Source of the DNA: Bedellia somnulentella
Lineage: Eukaryota > Arthropoda > Insecta > Lepidoptera > Bedelliidae
Assembly: GCA_963576735.1 (NCBI GenBank)
Contig: OY755197.1
Coordinates: 10,986,501-11,050,500, forward strand
Length of the DNA: 64,000 nucleotides
Reading direction: 5' to 3'
Part shown: positions 10,314 through 20,752 of the stretch, piece after piece
Numbering within the stretch: position 1 is the first letter of the stretch
Layout: the number at the start of each line of letters is the position of its first letter
The notes under the pieces: model-generated
Seen by the model: only the letters and a program-made list of their open reading frames with translations
Told to the model about the DNA's origin: nothing
The model's database searches: none
Translations under genes and position numbers: made by a program

Positions 10314-10950
10314 ATGGTACCCTCCTCCAATAAAATCAACTGCCTGCAAATCAACACCCAACACAGTGAAACCGCGATGGTTCAAGTGCGGCGTTCGGTG
10401 TTGTCGCAGGATACTTCGATAACACTAATCCAAGAGCCCTGGATTAGTGGAGAACGTATCCGCAGTCTCTCCAATCTTGGAGGTAAGCTAAACCACGAAC
10501 CGCATTACCGTATTTATATCTCGCGTAATATAACTGCACATCCACTTCTGGAATTTTGTTCCAGAGATTTATGCACGATCAAACTAACAATTCCCGAAGA
10601 CCCAAAGGAGATTTGAACCATCTAAAAATCTACCTTCTGAAAATCTGTCAAGAATGATAGACTACTGCGAAGATGAAAACCTTGAAATCATCGTCGCGAC
10701 TGACTCGAACGCCCATCACCCGCTGTGCTGAATGAAAATAAGGTAAAGACTGGTGTGCAGAGCGGCTACGGGATGTATGAGAACCGCCCCCACCGCCGCC
10801 CTTGAAATAATGCTAAATTTAACACCACTACACCTGTTTATCAAACAAGAAGCTGCTGCCTCAGCTGTGAGACTAAATGCTAACAAGCTATGGAAAACCA
10901 AGAAAGTACTTCACGCCGAAATTCTTAGCAGGATGGTGAATGAGGCACCA
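10314..10950 (+). pseudogene. LINE ORF2 remnant (endonuclease start, post-RT region)
   Basis: Begins MVPSSNKINCLQINTQHS, with ITLIQEPWISG matching the start of an apurinic-type endonuclease domain (QEPW motif). After frameshifts a second block reads VATDSNAHHP, the D-S-N-A-H motif of the same domain. The sequence then jumps directly to RAATGCMRTAPTAALE at 10757, which in the intact sister element lies after the RT. So the distal endonuclease and the entire polymerase are missing. Confidence 0.7.
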
Positions 10951-11127
10951 TGAATATCGGCCGTGAACAACAGGATTCCCAAACCATTTCTCTTCGACAA
11001 GAAACACAAAATGCAACTGTCTGAAAATCCGAACGAGGAACTGAATGAGAGGGAAGTGAGGATATTCACAGACGGCTCAAAAACTAAATCTGGTACAGGA
11101 GCGAGTGTATTCTCCGAAGACATATGA
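10951..11127 (+). pseudogene. LINE RNase H start, truncated
   Basis: The frame reading VRIFTDGSKTKSGTGASVF contains the first catalytic Asp of RNase H (TDGSKT). It ends at 11127 in unrelated AT-rich DNA. Confidence 0.6.
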
Positions 11128-11661
11128 CCTTAAATATTATAGATAAGTCTTTTGGCATAATATTTTTTGAGGGAAAATTATTTGTAGTACTAAAAGCAAT
11201 TCAGCGTCTAAATGTTATATACAATTTTACTACCATTAATTTACTTTATGAAGAAGGTACAAGAGAGGAAGTATTGTATTATCTGTGGTGTAGGAGCGGC
11301 GGGATGGCCCTTGGGCTACCTGTAAGCCGCAATCAGTTTTTTATTTTATATTCGTTTTCCATATACCTAATTTGTGCATTAAAAAATATGCTAAACAACC
11401 CTAAATTGTTATTATTTATATTACTAAAAACGATGTTAGGTTAAATAACATTTGTCCTAAAAACGCTTTTCATTAGTTTTTCCTAATTAAGTTAAGACAA
11501 CAGTTTTATGCCAGTAAATATAAACTTTTGACAGGATTACTTTTGACGGTATTAAGTATGAGTGTAAGGTTTTAAGTTTTTACGGCTTTTTTGTGAACTT
11601 AAACTCTTGTATAAATAGTCGGCATCTATCAATTTGATTGAAGTTATAAATTACTAAAACT
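11128..11661. other. Unassigned AT-rich stretch
   Basis: The ORF at 11124-11444 (106 aa) has AT-driven codons and no recognisable motif. Nothing else is supported. Confidence 0.3.
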
Positions 11662-11852
11662 AACAGTGAGAGAAAATATCGCGAGGAATCCCACATGGCT
11701 GAGTTGTACTTAATCATGTGTCAGTGTATTCATACAAAAAGGCGATAGGCCTGCTCCTTATCACGTGAGTACACTGTCCATACAGATCGTGGGTCTCTGA
11801 ACACCAGGTGACAAAGTCACGTGATGTTCAGAAGTATTAGTACCTCTGCCAA
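11662..11852 (+). repeat. SINE-A, internal fragment
   Basis: Body from AGTGAGAGAAAATATCGCGAGG to TACCTCTGCCAAC. Both the tRNA-like head and the 3' tail are absent. Confidence 0.85.
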
Positions 11853-12215
11853 CAAAAGAAACAGAGCGTTAGTGTATCGGCCAAATTGAGCATAGATACC
11901 CTGTTTTGCGAATTCCATGCATAGAGAACTTAGGTAAATAGGGAAGAATCGAAGTACGTCAACTTCAGTAAATGTTTCAATGCATTTCAACTGACTTAAG
12001 CGAAGCAAATGTATGAGCAACAAAAGTGTGAACATTAAATCAACATACCAGTAGGTTTTTTTTAGCAATTTTTGTACTGAAATACGTTTACATTCCGCTC
12101 TATTTAGTTTTATTCTCTAGTTCTATGTTTCCATGCAAATTCACAGTCAATGTTTATTCCCAACATGTATATGTAATAACTTTATTTAAAAATAGGATAC
12201 GTAGTTTATTATATT
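11853..12215. other. Unassigned stretch
   Basis: No recognised repeat. A minus ORF (11817-12068) starts inside SINE-A and is not convincing. Confidence 0.3.
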
Positions 12216-12400
12216 GCTGTGTAGTGCCGGCTTAGAATAGCATTAAACCATTTCTCTTCGCATGCACGGACGTGGGTATTGGGGCTTTTTAAGTGATTTT
12301 TGCGGTGGTGGTGGTGGCGGTTGACTCACAACAAACTTCCTTAATTTTACAACCTCTGGCTACCTCTTTTTGGGATTCATGACTGTGAGTATATGTATGT
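12216..12400 (+). repeat. SINE-B, internally deleted
   Basis: Head GCTGTGTAGTGCCGGCTTAG and GTGAGTATATGTATG tail are present. The middle is shortened and has gained a GGTGGTGG run. Confidence 0.75.
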
Positions 12401-12644
12401 ATTGATAACTCATTAATGCGTCATTGTATACAATTCTCATGTCATTAGTTAAGTTTGTCTTATCGCCAAAGTCATAAGAAATTATTTATCCAATTCATGA
12501 ACTTGTTTGATTCAATGCAGTTACTTTATTTATTAAGCTAATTTATTACTATATACTTTATTAATACGTATAATGAATTACAATTGCTTCTAAGAGAACA
12601 GCACTTAAACCAATAGTCAAAATTCAATAGCATCAAAAAATTCA
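12401..12644. other. AT-rich spacer
   Basis: No ORF or recognised repeat seen. Confidence 0.3.
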
Positions 12645-12646
12645 TA

Positions 12647-12981
12647 AAATAAGTGGAGCCAAGTCTAAGGTTCCTTACTGCGATTTATTTATTATTATTG
12701 TAAATTTTACGTGACTTGGCCGTTGACTTGTAATTAGTAGATTATGATTAAAGTTTAAGGGAAACATAGAAATAATCACCAGAGTTCTTACAACTCAAAA
12801 TAAAGATAGATGAGAATCACAAAAAAATGTTAAGTGAACTTTACATAATCGGCAAAGAAGTTCAGAATATTTGAATAAATCTGCAAATAACATAGTAAAT
12901 AAACTTGTACATACTAAACGTGTCACGAATAAAAATTGAATAAATCGCAGTAAGGAACCTTAGACTTGGCTCCACTTATTT
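12647..12981. mobile_element. MITE, 335 bp, ~40-bp terminal inverted repeats, TA duplication
   Basis: The left end AAATAAGTGGAGCCAAG (continuing to about 12688) is the reverse complement of the right end (12940-12981). TA flanks both ends (12645-12646, 12982-12983), as in Tc1/mariner-type insertions. No coding capacity. Confidence 0.8.
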
Positions 12982-12983
12982 TA

Positions 12984-13090
12984 GAGATTTCATTACTTTT
13001 TAGAGATAAACAAGCAGCTCTGTCGAGACTTGGCTAGTTTTTTACAGAATGTTTTTGGTGGGATTTCAATTCTTTTTATCAGGACGCAGA
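12984..13090 (+). repeat. Repeat shared with 7280-7390
   Basis: TTTTTAGAGATAAACAAGCAG...GAGACTTGGCTAG...TTTTTGGTGGGATT matches the earlier copy. The MITE end followed by this block occurs at both places, so they form one longer repeat unit. Confidence 0.55.
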
Positions 13091-13319
13091 CTGATTGAAT
13101 AGTTACATTTTCTTATTATTATATGATCTTGTGAAATCAAATAAAAATAAACTCCATGACTTCTCAAATCTTCAAAATACACGAAAAAAACTTTTAAATG
13201 TGTAAATAAATACGCTACCGGGATTTAAAATACAGCCAGCGAGCGCCTTCTGGTACTAATGCTGAATAACGTGAGCGAAGACGCGGCTGAGTGCTAGTAC
13301 ATAAATAATAATAATTATT

Positions 13320-13595
13320 GGACTGAATATTTTTCTCATAAATAAAAGATGTTATTAAAGGAAAGAAAAATTTCGACACTGGCGGGGTTCGAACCCGCGA
13401 CCTTCGGGTATACGCCCCCGTCGCTCTGCCAACTGACACTGTAGCTCAGTTGGCAGAGCGACGGGGGCGTATACCCGAAGGTCGCGGGTTCGAACCCCGC
13501 CAGTGTCGAAATTTTTCTTTCCTTTAATAACATCTTTTATTTATGAGTAATAATCCCCACATGAGGAATTCATGTCAAAACATTGAATATTTTTA
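13320..13595. repeat. Palindrome of the tRNA-bearing repeat (tRNA-like + at 13435-13507)
   Basis: A left arm (13335-13435) and right arm (13447-13547) of about 101 nt each are reverse complements with few or no mismatches, separated by about 11 nt. The right arm holds a complete 73-nt tRNA-like sequence (GACACTG...CAGTGTC, box A TAGCTCAGTTGG, box B GGTTCGAACCC). The left arm holds the same sequence inverted, without its first bases. Flanks match the 43-44 kb array. Confidence 0.85.
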
Positions 13596-13689
13596 TTTAT
13601 TGAGTAGAATACAGTTAATCGACTACTATTTCTCGTAAATACGCTTATTATAGTTTGGCAGTACTCTTATTATGTTTTCTCATCAGCGT

Positions 13690-14047
13690 CACCAGGTAGT
13701 CCAGATCTTCCATAAACCTTGTTCTGATAGTTTTAAAGAAAAAGGAATGTTAAGATGTGCCCAAACACATAGAGAGGAAGTTGATCGTAAATTTACAAAA
13801 TGTTTTATAGAGCTAATGTGAATGGTTATGTTAGTAGAGGACGGCCTCGTTAAACGTTTTTTGACAAGATAGAAAACGTTCTTATAAAGGCGGGGGTCCG
13901 AAGTGAGAAGAATAAAAGAGCATGTATGAGAAGAATAATGAATGTAAGGGAAGCAAGAGAGGTTTGTCAAGATCGTACTAAGTGGCGATCGATAGTCTCT
14001 GCCTACCCCAATGGGAATAATGGGCGTGAGTATAAGTAAGTAAGTAA
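13690..14047 (+). repeat. LINE-T 3' end
   Basis: The translated remnant includes REVCQDRTKWRSIVSAYPN, the C-terminus of a non-LTR RT protein. It ends GGGCGTGAGTATAAGTAAG. 5'-truncated and with frameshifts. Confidence 0.7.
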
Positions 14048-14100
14048 GTTAAAACGTTAATTTTGGCCCATGTTTATTATGGTTGCTTGTTTGTTATCCA

Positions 14101-15391
14101 TTATATAAAGGCATGTATTTAACGCGGCGACAAATTGATACCATTCCGGGTCGCTAAAAAACTGAAAATGGATAGTAAATAATCTACTTTGGCGACTAAT
14201 AAGAGATAGCATCTTAACTAGAAAGCGGCGGCTTTTTAATGAGTTTTGAGGTTTTATTTAAATTTTATCTGGCAGTGATTTTCTTTTGTGGCAATTAAAT
14301 TTCTTCTAAGGCGACAAATAGTTGGCGAATAAAAAGTTAAAATAGGCTTTCATAAATTCTAAAATGGGGTTGTCTATAAACATGACTAAGGTCTGAAATA
14401 AATACAAACAAGATCCTAAAAAAATACTTTTGGCTACATTTGTACCGGTAGGGTAGGTAGTTGTAGGGTAAATTAACCGAATTGTGACATGCTATAAAAC
14501 TATTCTTGGTCTATTTTTTTAACCTTCCCTCTTTCAAATGACCCTACCTTCTTTGAGTTATTAGAGTTGCCTATGTATAAATTGCGTTTTGTATACTTAT
14601 TCTGAACGTTTTTTTCCATTATTTTGCTTTTAATGTTTAAAACTTTGAGAAAATAATTGTAAAATATGATTACCTACGAACCCTAGTTTTAATTTTAATA
14701 TGTAGTTACAATTTAACCCAACCTAACAGCGTGTTGACGTCAACCCGCTTCGCGGGGTGCGTATTTCCGCTCTAAGGGACACAAGCTAACCCTAACCTAA
14801 CCTAGCACATATATAATTGTGGTGATTAATTGTTTTTTAATCTTGTGGGGGGCTTGGCCTCCCGTCCCTCCTTTGATTTCCTTCTCTAACTTAATTGCAT
14901 CTGCCCATTGGCTAGAGCCGCGCTCAACCTCCGCTCCGCAGCCTCCGCACTGCTCAGACAGCAGACACACGAGCGCATTTGCCGCCTTTTCAAGAATTTA
15001 CGAATCTGCAAACAATATTCTAATATCCAAATACATTATTATAATACCCATTTTCAGTTTTAAAGCTACCTAAAAATCGCTGCCAGATGTGTATTTTTAT
15101 AATGAAATCCAATAGTTGCCAGTGAAGAATGTATGATATCCCCTCGGAAAAATTAGTCGCCACATTAGGTTTTATAATACCTTAACCAGTTTTACACTGA
15201 TCCCGCTTGATATATTTGATACCTTACAGTAGCAGCCGCTTTTTTAGTTTTTTGATCCTAGCATTTTGTTGCTTGTATAGTTTAATAGTTGCTAAGATAT
15301 TTAATCACTGCAAAGTTAGTTTTTTTGTGACTTAATAGAAAGTTGCCTAAAAAGGATTTCAGTTGCCGTGTTAAATATTTGCCTTATATAA
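14101..15391. mobile_element. Unassigned inverted-repeat element, ~1.3 kb
   Basis: Left end TTATATAAAGGCATG...ATTTAACGCGGCGAC and the reverse complement of the right end, TTATATAAGGCA...ATTTAACACGGCAAC, match over about 35 bp. Inside each end the motif GGC(G/A)AC(T/A)A recurs several times, pointing inward on the left (e.g. 14190, 14310) and as its complement on the right (e.g. 15112, 15155, 15340, 15362). The core (14730-15010) is GC-rich. No transposase ORF, so this is a non-autonomous DNA element or foldback. Confidence 0.55.
14733..15010. promoter_or_regulatory. GC-rich core with CRE-like palindrome and CCAAT box
   Basis: GTTGACGTCAAC (14733-14744) is a perfect 12-bp palindrome with a CRE core. 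It is followed by a CCCGCTTCGCGGGG hairpin and, at about 14906, CCCATTGGC. Promoter-like, but it lies inside the inverted-repeat element above. An 84-aa ORF here is not recognisable. Confidence 0.3.
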
Positions 15392-15415
15392 ATATATATT
15401 TTTAACTTAGCCCGT

Positions 15416-15485
15416 ACCTTGAACACTGTGCAAGCAAAACGTGATGTTCAATATTATTATTAGCTCTGCTGAACGTTTGAGGATA
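15416..15485 (+). repeat. SINE-A remnant
   Basis: CAAGCAAAACGTGATGTTCA and CTCTGCTGAACGTTTGAGG are diverged SINE-A 3' pieces. Confidence 0.5.
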
Positions 15486-15660
15486 TTATTATTATTATAT
15501 TAGATGGGCGATAAGCGCCACGGGTTTCCGCACTGAGCCCGGCATGGCAAGCCATTGTACGTGGACCAAGTGGTCATTTAATTCTCCCAACCTAATTCCG
15601 TCCAGAAGGCGAGTAGCTTATCCAGGTCAGCTACTGCCTCTGGGAGCGACTTTATGGATC

Positions 15661-16588
15661 CTATCGTGTTATAGGGGATATCGCATGGATATCGGCTACC
15701 CCCGTGCATTCCTGGAGCACGTGAGCAACCGTTTCGTCAGCTTCCATGCACGCTCGGCACATGGGGCTGTCGGTAATGCCTATAGTGTATAAGTGTTTAT
15801 TTAGTGTGGTATGTCCTGTGAGTACTCCAGTCACTGCCCGCAGATCTTTCCTGCTTAGTCGCAGGGCGCGCCCGGTCAGCTTCCTGTCAAGGGTTGGCAT
15901 GATTTCCTTCGACTGTCTGCAACCGGGCTCCTCTTGCCAGTGTATCTTGGAGAGGGAGTGAGTGCGTTCTTTTAGCCATGCGCGAAGCTGACCATAGGGT
16001 AGGGGTATGATCGGTTCAGGACCATATAGATCCCTTGCCGAACCCCCCCTAGCCAATTCGTCAGCAGCGTCGTTACCCAAGGAGCCGCTGTGGCCCCTTA
16101 TCCATTCTAGGGTTATAGTGTTATTCCGAGCTGCTTCCTCAAGAGCTCTGTGGCACTCCAGGACTAGCCCTGAGGTGAATTCACAGCGATCCAGAGCCTG
16201 CAGCACAGATGCACTGTCCGAGATGATTCTGATCACACACATCTCGGGCTTTGATTGCCATGGCCGCCTCGGTTATTCCAAGACACTCCGCTTGGAATAC
16301 CGTGTTGTGTGGACCTAGGCTTTTGGAAATTTTAATATTGAGGTCTTGTGAATATACCCCGGCTCCAGTCCCTTGGTTGGTCTTGGAGCCGTCTGTGTAT
16401 ACACGCACCACTTTAATATTGGAGTAGTCATGCTGTTCCTCTTCGAGTATAACAGTATAGATGTGTTTGGTATTTATAGTTTTAGTTATCCTATCACAGG
16501 GCGCAGCAAGTAAAGGGCTGATATTGGATCGCCATTGTGTGTATATTTGTGTGTAGGATTCTAGAGTCGTTTCTAAGGTGCCCTGCAT
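15661..16588 (-). pseudogene. LINE RNase H domain, frameshifted
   Basis: Catalytic positions are visible: VYTDGSKT (Asp), FQAECLGITEA (Glu), ISDSASVLQAL (Asp) and GNDAADELA (Asp). A frameshift near 16240 separates the first two from the last two. Downstream, CRACMEADETVAHVLQEC is the zinc-knuckle-like end often found after RNase H in these LINEs. The role in the family is removal of template RNA during reverse transcription. Confidence 0.8.
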
Positions 16589-18489
16589 TTTTTAGTCTGA
16601 GTGAGGACATCGCCGCCTCCTGCTGTATGTGTAGGTGTAAGGGTGGCAGGTTCAGTAACGCCTGAAGAGCTGCCGTCGGTGCAGTTCTCATACAGCCTGT
16701 AATGGCCAGGCAGGCAAGCCGTTGCATTTTTTCCAGGTCATTTTGGGCTGTTGTTAGTTTGGTTCTCGGCCACCAGACCAGTGAGCCGTAGGTTATTACT
16801 GGTCTGATAATGATGGTATAAAGCAAGTGAACGTTCCTAGGTTTGAGTCCCCAGTTTTTACCTAGTACCCTGTTGCACTGCCATAGCATAGCGCTGGCTT
16901 TTTTTTATTGTGTTATCTAAGTGTGGTTTCCAGCTAAGTTTATCATCTAGGGTTATTCCTAGATATTTAACTGTTTTTGAGAGAGTGAGTTCAGTTCCAA
17001 AAAGCTTTGGAAGTTCAAAAGGGGGGAGTTTCCTTTTGTGAGTGAAAAGTATTAGTTCAGTCCTTTTAGGATTTACTTTCAGGTCGTATTCGTTGCACCA
17101 TGTCTCCACAACTCTCAATGCTTGACCCATTTCTTTGCAGAGCATGTTTACATGATTTCCATTTAGGAGAATTGTGAGATCGTCTGCGTAGCCTACCGTA
17201 AAGTAGGATAGGTCATTGAGTCTCTTAAGTAAGGAGTCGACCACCATGTTCCAGAGGAGTGGGGAGAGGACCCTCTCGTCACAATGGCTCTGGTGGTGTC
17301 TCTTACAGTAACTTGCACCGCTCTAAGTCTCAACATGTTAACAATCCAACCCCTGAGTGCGGAATTAACATGGAAATCTTTCAGAGTTTTGTCGATACAA
17401 GGTATGCTGGTTTTATCGAAGGCACCTTCAATGTCTATGAAGGTGCCTAGTGTGGACAACTTTGAGTTGAGTGCACATTCTATTTTAGATATTACATTGT
17501 GCAACGCAGTCTCAGTTGATTTATCTTTGGTATAGGCATGTTGATGTGTATGGAGGGGTTTTTTCGTAAGTGATTTTTCTCTTATACATCTGTCACATAG
17601 TCTTTCCAGAGTTTTTAAGAGAAAGGATGTAAGGCTAATGGGTCTAAAGGATTTCGGGTCGGTATAGTCCGACTTTCCAGGTTTAGGTATGAAAGTTACT
17701 TTAACTTCACGCCACGCTATCGGTACATATCTGTATGCGATGCATGATTGGTAGATTTTGACCAGCCAGGGAGACAGGATGTCTCTCGCCCACTGAAGTA
17801 AAGCAGGGAAGATCCCATCTAGGCCTGGTGATTTGAAAGGGTTGAAAGACTTAATCGCCCATTCAATCTGGTCTTTAGTGACAAGCTCTTGTGAAAAGAG
17901 CCAGTCCGCTTCATTGGGGTCGATGTTCTGCTCCTCATTCCAGTTTGTGTCATCTGTATGACGACAGTCAGGGAAGTGGCAGTCTAGGAGCAGTTTATGT
18001 GTTTCTGTGTCTGTCGTGGTAAATGTGTTATCGGATTTTTTAAGCGGGCCTACAGTGGGGTTACTATCGGTAGACAGAATTTTCCGCACCCTCGCCGCTT
18101 TATTGTTCGATTCAATTGATCCACAAAACTTTCGCCAGGCTTGCCTTTTGCGAGATCGAATACGTTTTTTGTAGGTGGCTAACATGCATTTATAGTTGTC
18201 CCAGTCTATAGGTAGCCTGGAATTATTTGCTTTATTAAAGAGTCTACGTAGTTCACCGCGCATTTTTTCCAACTCAGGGCTCCACCACCTACTGGTTTCT
18301 TTCCCTGGAATTGTTGGTTGTTTAAGCGGGCAGGTGGATTTAAAAGAGTCCATTATAGCTGAAGTGACCATTTTAAGGTTACTTTCGATATGTGTTGGGC
18401 CATCCGTGTTTTCATTGGTGAGTGTGTCAAGTTTAGTCTTTAAGAGAGATCTATAAGAGAGTACGTTCGTGACTCGTGGGTTACGTTTG
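16494..18489 (-). pseudogene. LINE reverse transcriptase, frameshifted
   Basis: Three frames in succession (18569-17193, 17247-16858, 16889-16494). Motifs: SPGLDGIFPALLQ (finger block), FIDIEGAFD (motif A), a damaged motif B region near 17270 where part of the expected PQGGxLSP is lost, VGYADDLT (motif C, catalytic YADD), and KYLGITLDDKLSW. The post-RT block GCMRTAPTAALQALLNLPPL matches the copy at 10.76 kb. Two frameshifts and the motif B damage mean it is not functional. The first ~25 codons of the first ORF (right of 18489) are SINE and flank, not LINE. Confidence 0.8.
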
Positions 18490-18512
18490 AGGATATACGG
18501 CGTGAACGTTTG
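18487..18512 (+). repeat. SINE-A 3' end, 26 bp
   Basis: GGATATACGGCGTGAACGTT abuts the truncated LINE. Confidence 0.6.
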
Positions 18513-18589
18513 ATTATGAGATTTTCCATCCCTTATTTTTCTTACTCTACCGCAGTGCCATTCATTCATTTATTCATCGGTCATTCAGA

Positions 18590-18660
18590 CGCGTAAAAAT
18601 GGCGATCGATAGTATCTACCTACTCCAATTAGAAGAAATGAGTGTTTGGGTGTGAGATGG
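18590..18660 (+). repeat. LINE-T 3' end, degenerate
   Basis: AATGGCGATCGATAGTATCT followed by TACCTACTCC is the YPN-region tail, with substitutions. Confidence 0.45.
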
Positions 18661-18762
18661 AAATTATTGTGCTAAAAGTGATAAATGAGTCTTGAATTTT
18701 GACAAAGAAACAATGTACCTTCATGTAACCTAGCATCTGCGCCTTGTATATATATGTTAAAA

Positions 18763-18835
18763 CTACTAGTAGCATAGATGTATTAATAAAAACCTTAAAC
18801 GATTTTTATTAATACATCTATGACTAGTAGTAGTA
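18763..18835. repeat. Short hairpin (inverted repeat)
   Basis: CATAGATGTATTAATAAAAA (ending 18792) and its reverse complement (from 18803) are about 10 bp apart; flanking CTAGTAGTAG extends the symmetry. Possibly a tiny MITE. Confidence 0.6.
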
Positions 18836-19263
18836 GTTTGTAAGTCAACGTCGTATGTATGTAAGACTAATGCACACAAGTTTCAATCAGCATATTTACG
18901 TAGAATGGGTGTGGCGAACGGGCCTCTAGTATAAGCGGTGCAGGTAACCCGGCCATGTTGAGAAAACTCGGAACAACGAGGAAAACTTGAGGACAGTTGA
19001 CCTTCTCAATTTGCCTCGATTATGTTGTTGTTTAAAAATATGTTGATGTCGGGTTTTCTGATGTATTTGCGTTCGGTTGTTTCGTTCGGTAATTTTGGCG
19101 TAATGTTAATAAAAATAGGGTGTGAATTGGAATGTGGAAGTTAAAGAAAGATAAGTTTGGAGAATGAAAAAAATATACAAGTTGTAGTATCTTTTCCTTG
19201 GAACTGAAGATATTTTGCTAGTTATATTAGATTAATCTGAACTTTATTTCTTTTATAATTGAA
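18836..19263. other. Unassigned spacer
   Basis: No ORF or recognised repeat. Confidence 0.3.
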
Positions 19264-20752
19264 CTAGCGACCCGCCCCGGCTTCGCACGGGTGCAATGCA
19301 AAATATACCTACTACAGAATGTCCTTATACACAACGTTCGCAGCTTTTTTGTCATTAGCCAATACAAACATGTTTTGCTTAGACGTTACTCTTGACAGCG
19401 CGACATATAATTGGCCATGTGAAAAACACTCAACACTCAAGTCTAATCCTGCAACGTTAAAAGTTTGACCCTGCGATTTATTAATGGTCATTGCAAAATA
19501 TATCTTTACCGGAAATTGTAGGCGTTTAAATTCTCTTTCTCTCTCAGTTCTATTTCTATCTCGGAGCTGGCTGAGGCGAGCCTCGCGTTCCGATGACGAT
19601 TCTTCATCTCTTGCTGAACGTGCTCTTCTGGCATTCACTGTACTACGAACTACGACCTATGATCGCACGACGACGTCTTCCGGACATGACTTTATAATGT
19701 CTGTTCAAAATTTTATACTTAGGTACTCAGTACTTGATTAAACTCACAACTTAAAACTATACGTATGATTATGAACTAATTGCACTAAATTGGTTAGTGC
19801 TGGAGTAAAAAATATTTACTTACTATTCGTCAACTAAAAACAAAAGATTATCAACAACAAAATATACCTATTCTATTCAGTTCTTCTATGAACTTAACTA
19901 TAATTTTCAATAATTGAAAATGCTCGCCCTAATACTAATCTAAATTCAAATCAAAGTCTTAATGGAAGAAATACCAAGAAATATGGTTTTAAGCTAATCC
20001 TATCTAACCTAATGTACTTACAATACTAAAAATTAAATAAAAATTAAAAATTAAAAGATAATCAACAACAAAAGATACTTATTCTATTCAGTTTAATTAA
20101 TTCTTGATATTTTCCTCGCTAGAGAGCTCCGATAAACGCGTGGGATCGCTGCATATCATAAAGTGCTATAAGGCCATAGAATAAAGTAATACACTGCGAA
20201 GCGTTTTTTTTTTTTTGTTTACCGGAGGGGAAATCCTCATGGATGGAATATCTTCGGTAATATTCACTTAAATTACATGCTGTAAAAAGCATATTGATCT
20301 ATAATAAATGCACAATTTATTTAAGGTACTTAATTGGATAAGGATTAATGCTGTATTGTTTAAAATCAGTTCGTAAATAACCATTTTTTAGTAAAGAATA
20401 GAAAAGGTTATGCTGGGTTATAGTTATAGACATATACCATTGCGGACTTTTTTGTTGAACTTTTTAAGGTGAACAATACTGTACTACATTATTTTGGTCT
20501 ATCTCGTAGGGTTCAGCCAGCTTTTGCAATATAAGCGCAAAAAAACGTGCTTATTTACGACATCACATTAGAAACCTTTAAATTTATCAGTGTTTCTCTA
20601 CTATATTATGCATTTATTATACATACAAACCTTCCTTAAGAATCACTCTATCTATTTAAAAAACCGCATCAAAATCCGTTGCGTAGTTTTAAAGATCTAA
20701 GCATACATACGGACATACAGCGAAAGCGACTTTGTTTTATACTATGTATTGA
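19264..20752 (-). mobile_element. Helitron, internally deleted, keeps helicase C-terminus
   Basis: Read on the minus strand, it begins TCAATACATAGTATAAAAC (at 20752) and ends with a GC-rich CCCGTGCGAAGCCGGGG hairpin region and CTAG (19267-19264). The base before is A and the base after is T, the Helitron target rule. It encodes the helicase tail (19312-19638) but is far too short for a full Rep/helicase gene, so most of the ORF is deleted. Confidence 0.8.
19312..19638 (-). pseudogene. Helitron helicase, C-terminal fragment
   Basis: About 108 aa. FAMTINKSQGQTFNVAGLDL and GQLYVALSRV are the last conserved motifs of the PIF1-like helicase domain (motifs V-VI). The protein normally unwinds DNA during rolling-circle transposition. 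The Rep nuclease, ATP-binding motif and most of the helicase are absent. The N-terminal arginine-rich segment (RDRNRTEREREFKRLQ) is normally internal. Confidence 0.8.

Larger units (their letters stand above)
8517..10422 (+). pseudogene. LINE ORF1 (gag-like), frameshifted and interrupted
   Basis: The reading frame starts MAMNTDLRTHALGMD, shifts near 8825 into a lysine-rich stretch (KKRKRQSCLEKKKR), meets a stop at 8980, and continues in VTKRVHLDVSISPVEEVPKR from 9002. Basic, low-complexity N-termini and a KRPKLDSSH patch are typical of LINE ORF1 proteins that coat the RNA. At 9555 the frame is cut by the TRIM insertion and resumes after it as SSVAGGVCPPTARAG. No C-terminal zinc knuckle is clear beyond a CGVRCC stretch at the end, which overlaps the ORF2 start. 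Confidence 0.65.
8500..11127 (+). mobile_element. Broken LINE with ORF1, endonuclease, RNase H remnants
   Basis: Order along the plus strand: gag-like ORF1 (8517-9555 and 10119-10422, split by a TRIM), start of an apurinic-type endonuclease (10314-10730), a jump into the post-RT region (10750-10950) and an RNase H start (about 11055-11127). The whole RT and most of the endonuclease are deleted. Post-RT and RNase H peptides match the LINE at 15.5-18.5 kb, so both belong to one I/R1-type family with RNase H. The 3' end is lost at 11127. Confidence 0.75.
15490..18489 (-). mobile_element. LINE with RT and RNase H, 5'-truncated
   Basis: Read right to left, it contains the end of the pre-RT linker, RT, post-RT region and RNase H, and ends in an ATT/TAA-rich tail near 15485-15500. 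The endonuclease and ORF1 are absent. At 18489 the frame meets the 3' end of a SINE-A (GGATATACGGCGTGAACG), so the copy is truncated there. An RNase H after the RT places it among I/R1-type LINEs. It is the sister of the broken copy at 8.5-11.1 kb. Confidence 0.8.

Noticed and set aside
14770..14812. Interstitial telomere repeat (CCTAA) from AACCCTAACCTAACCTAGC
   Set aside because: Only about three imperfect units, too short to call telomeric.
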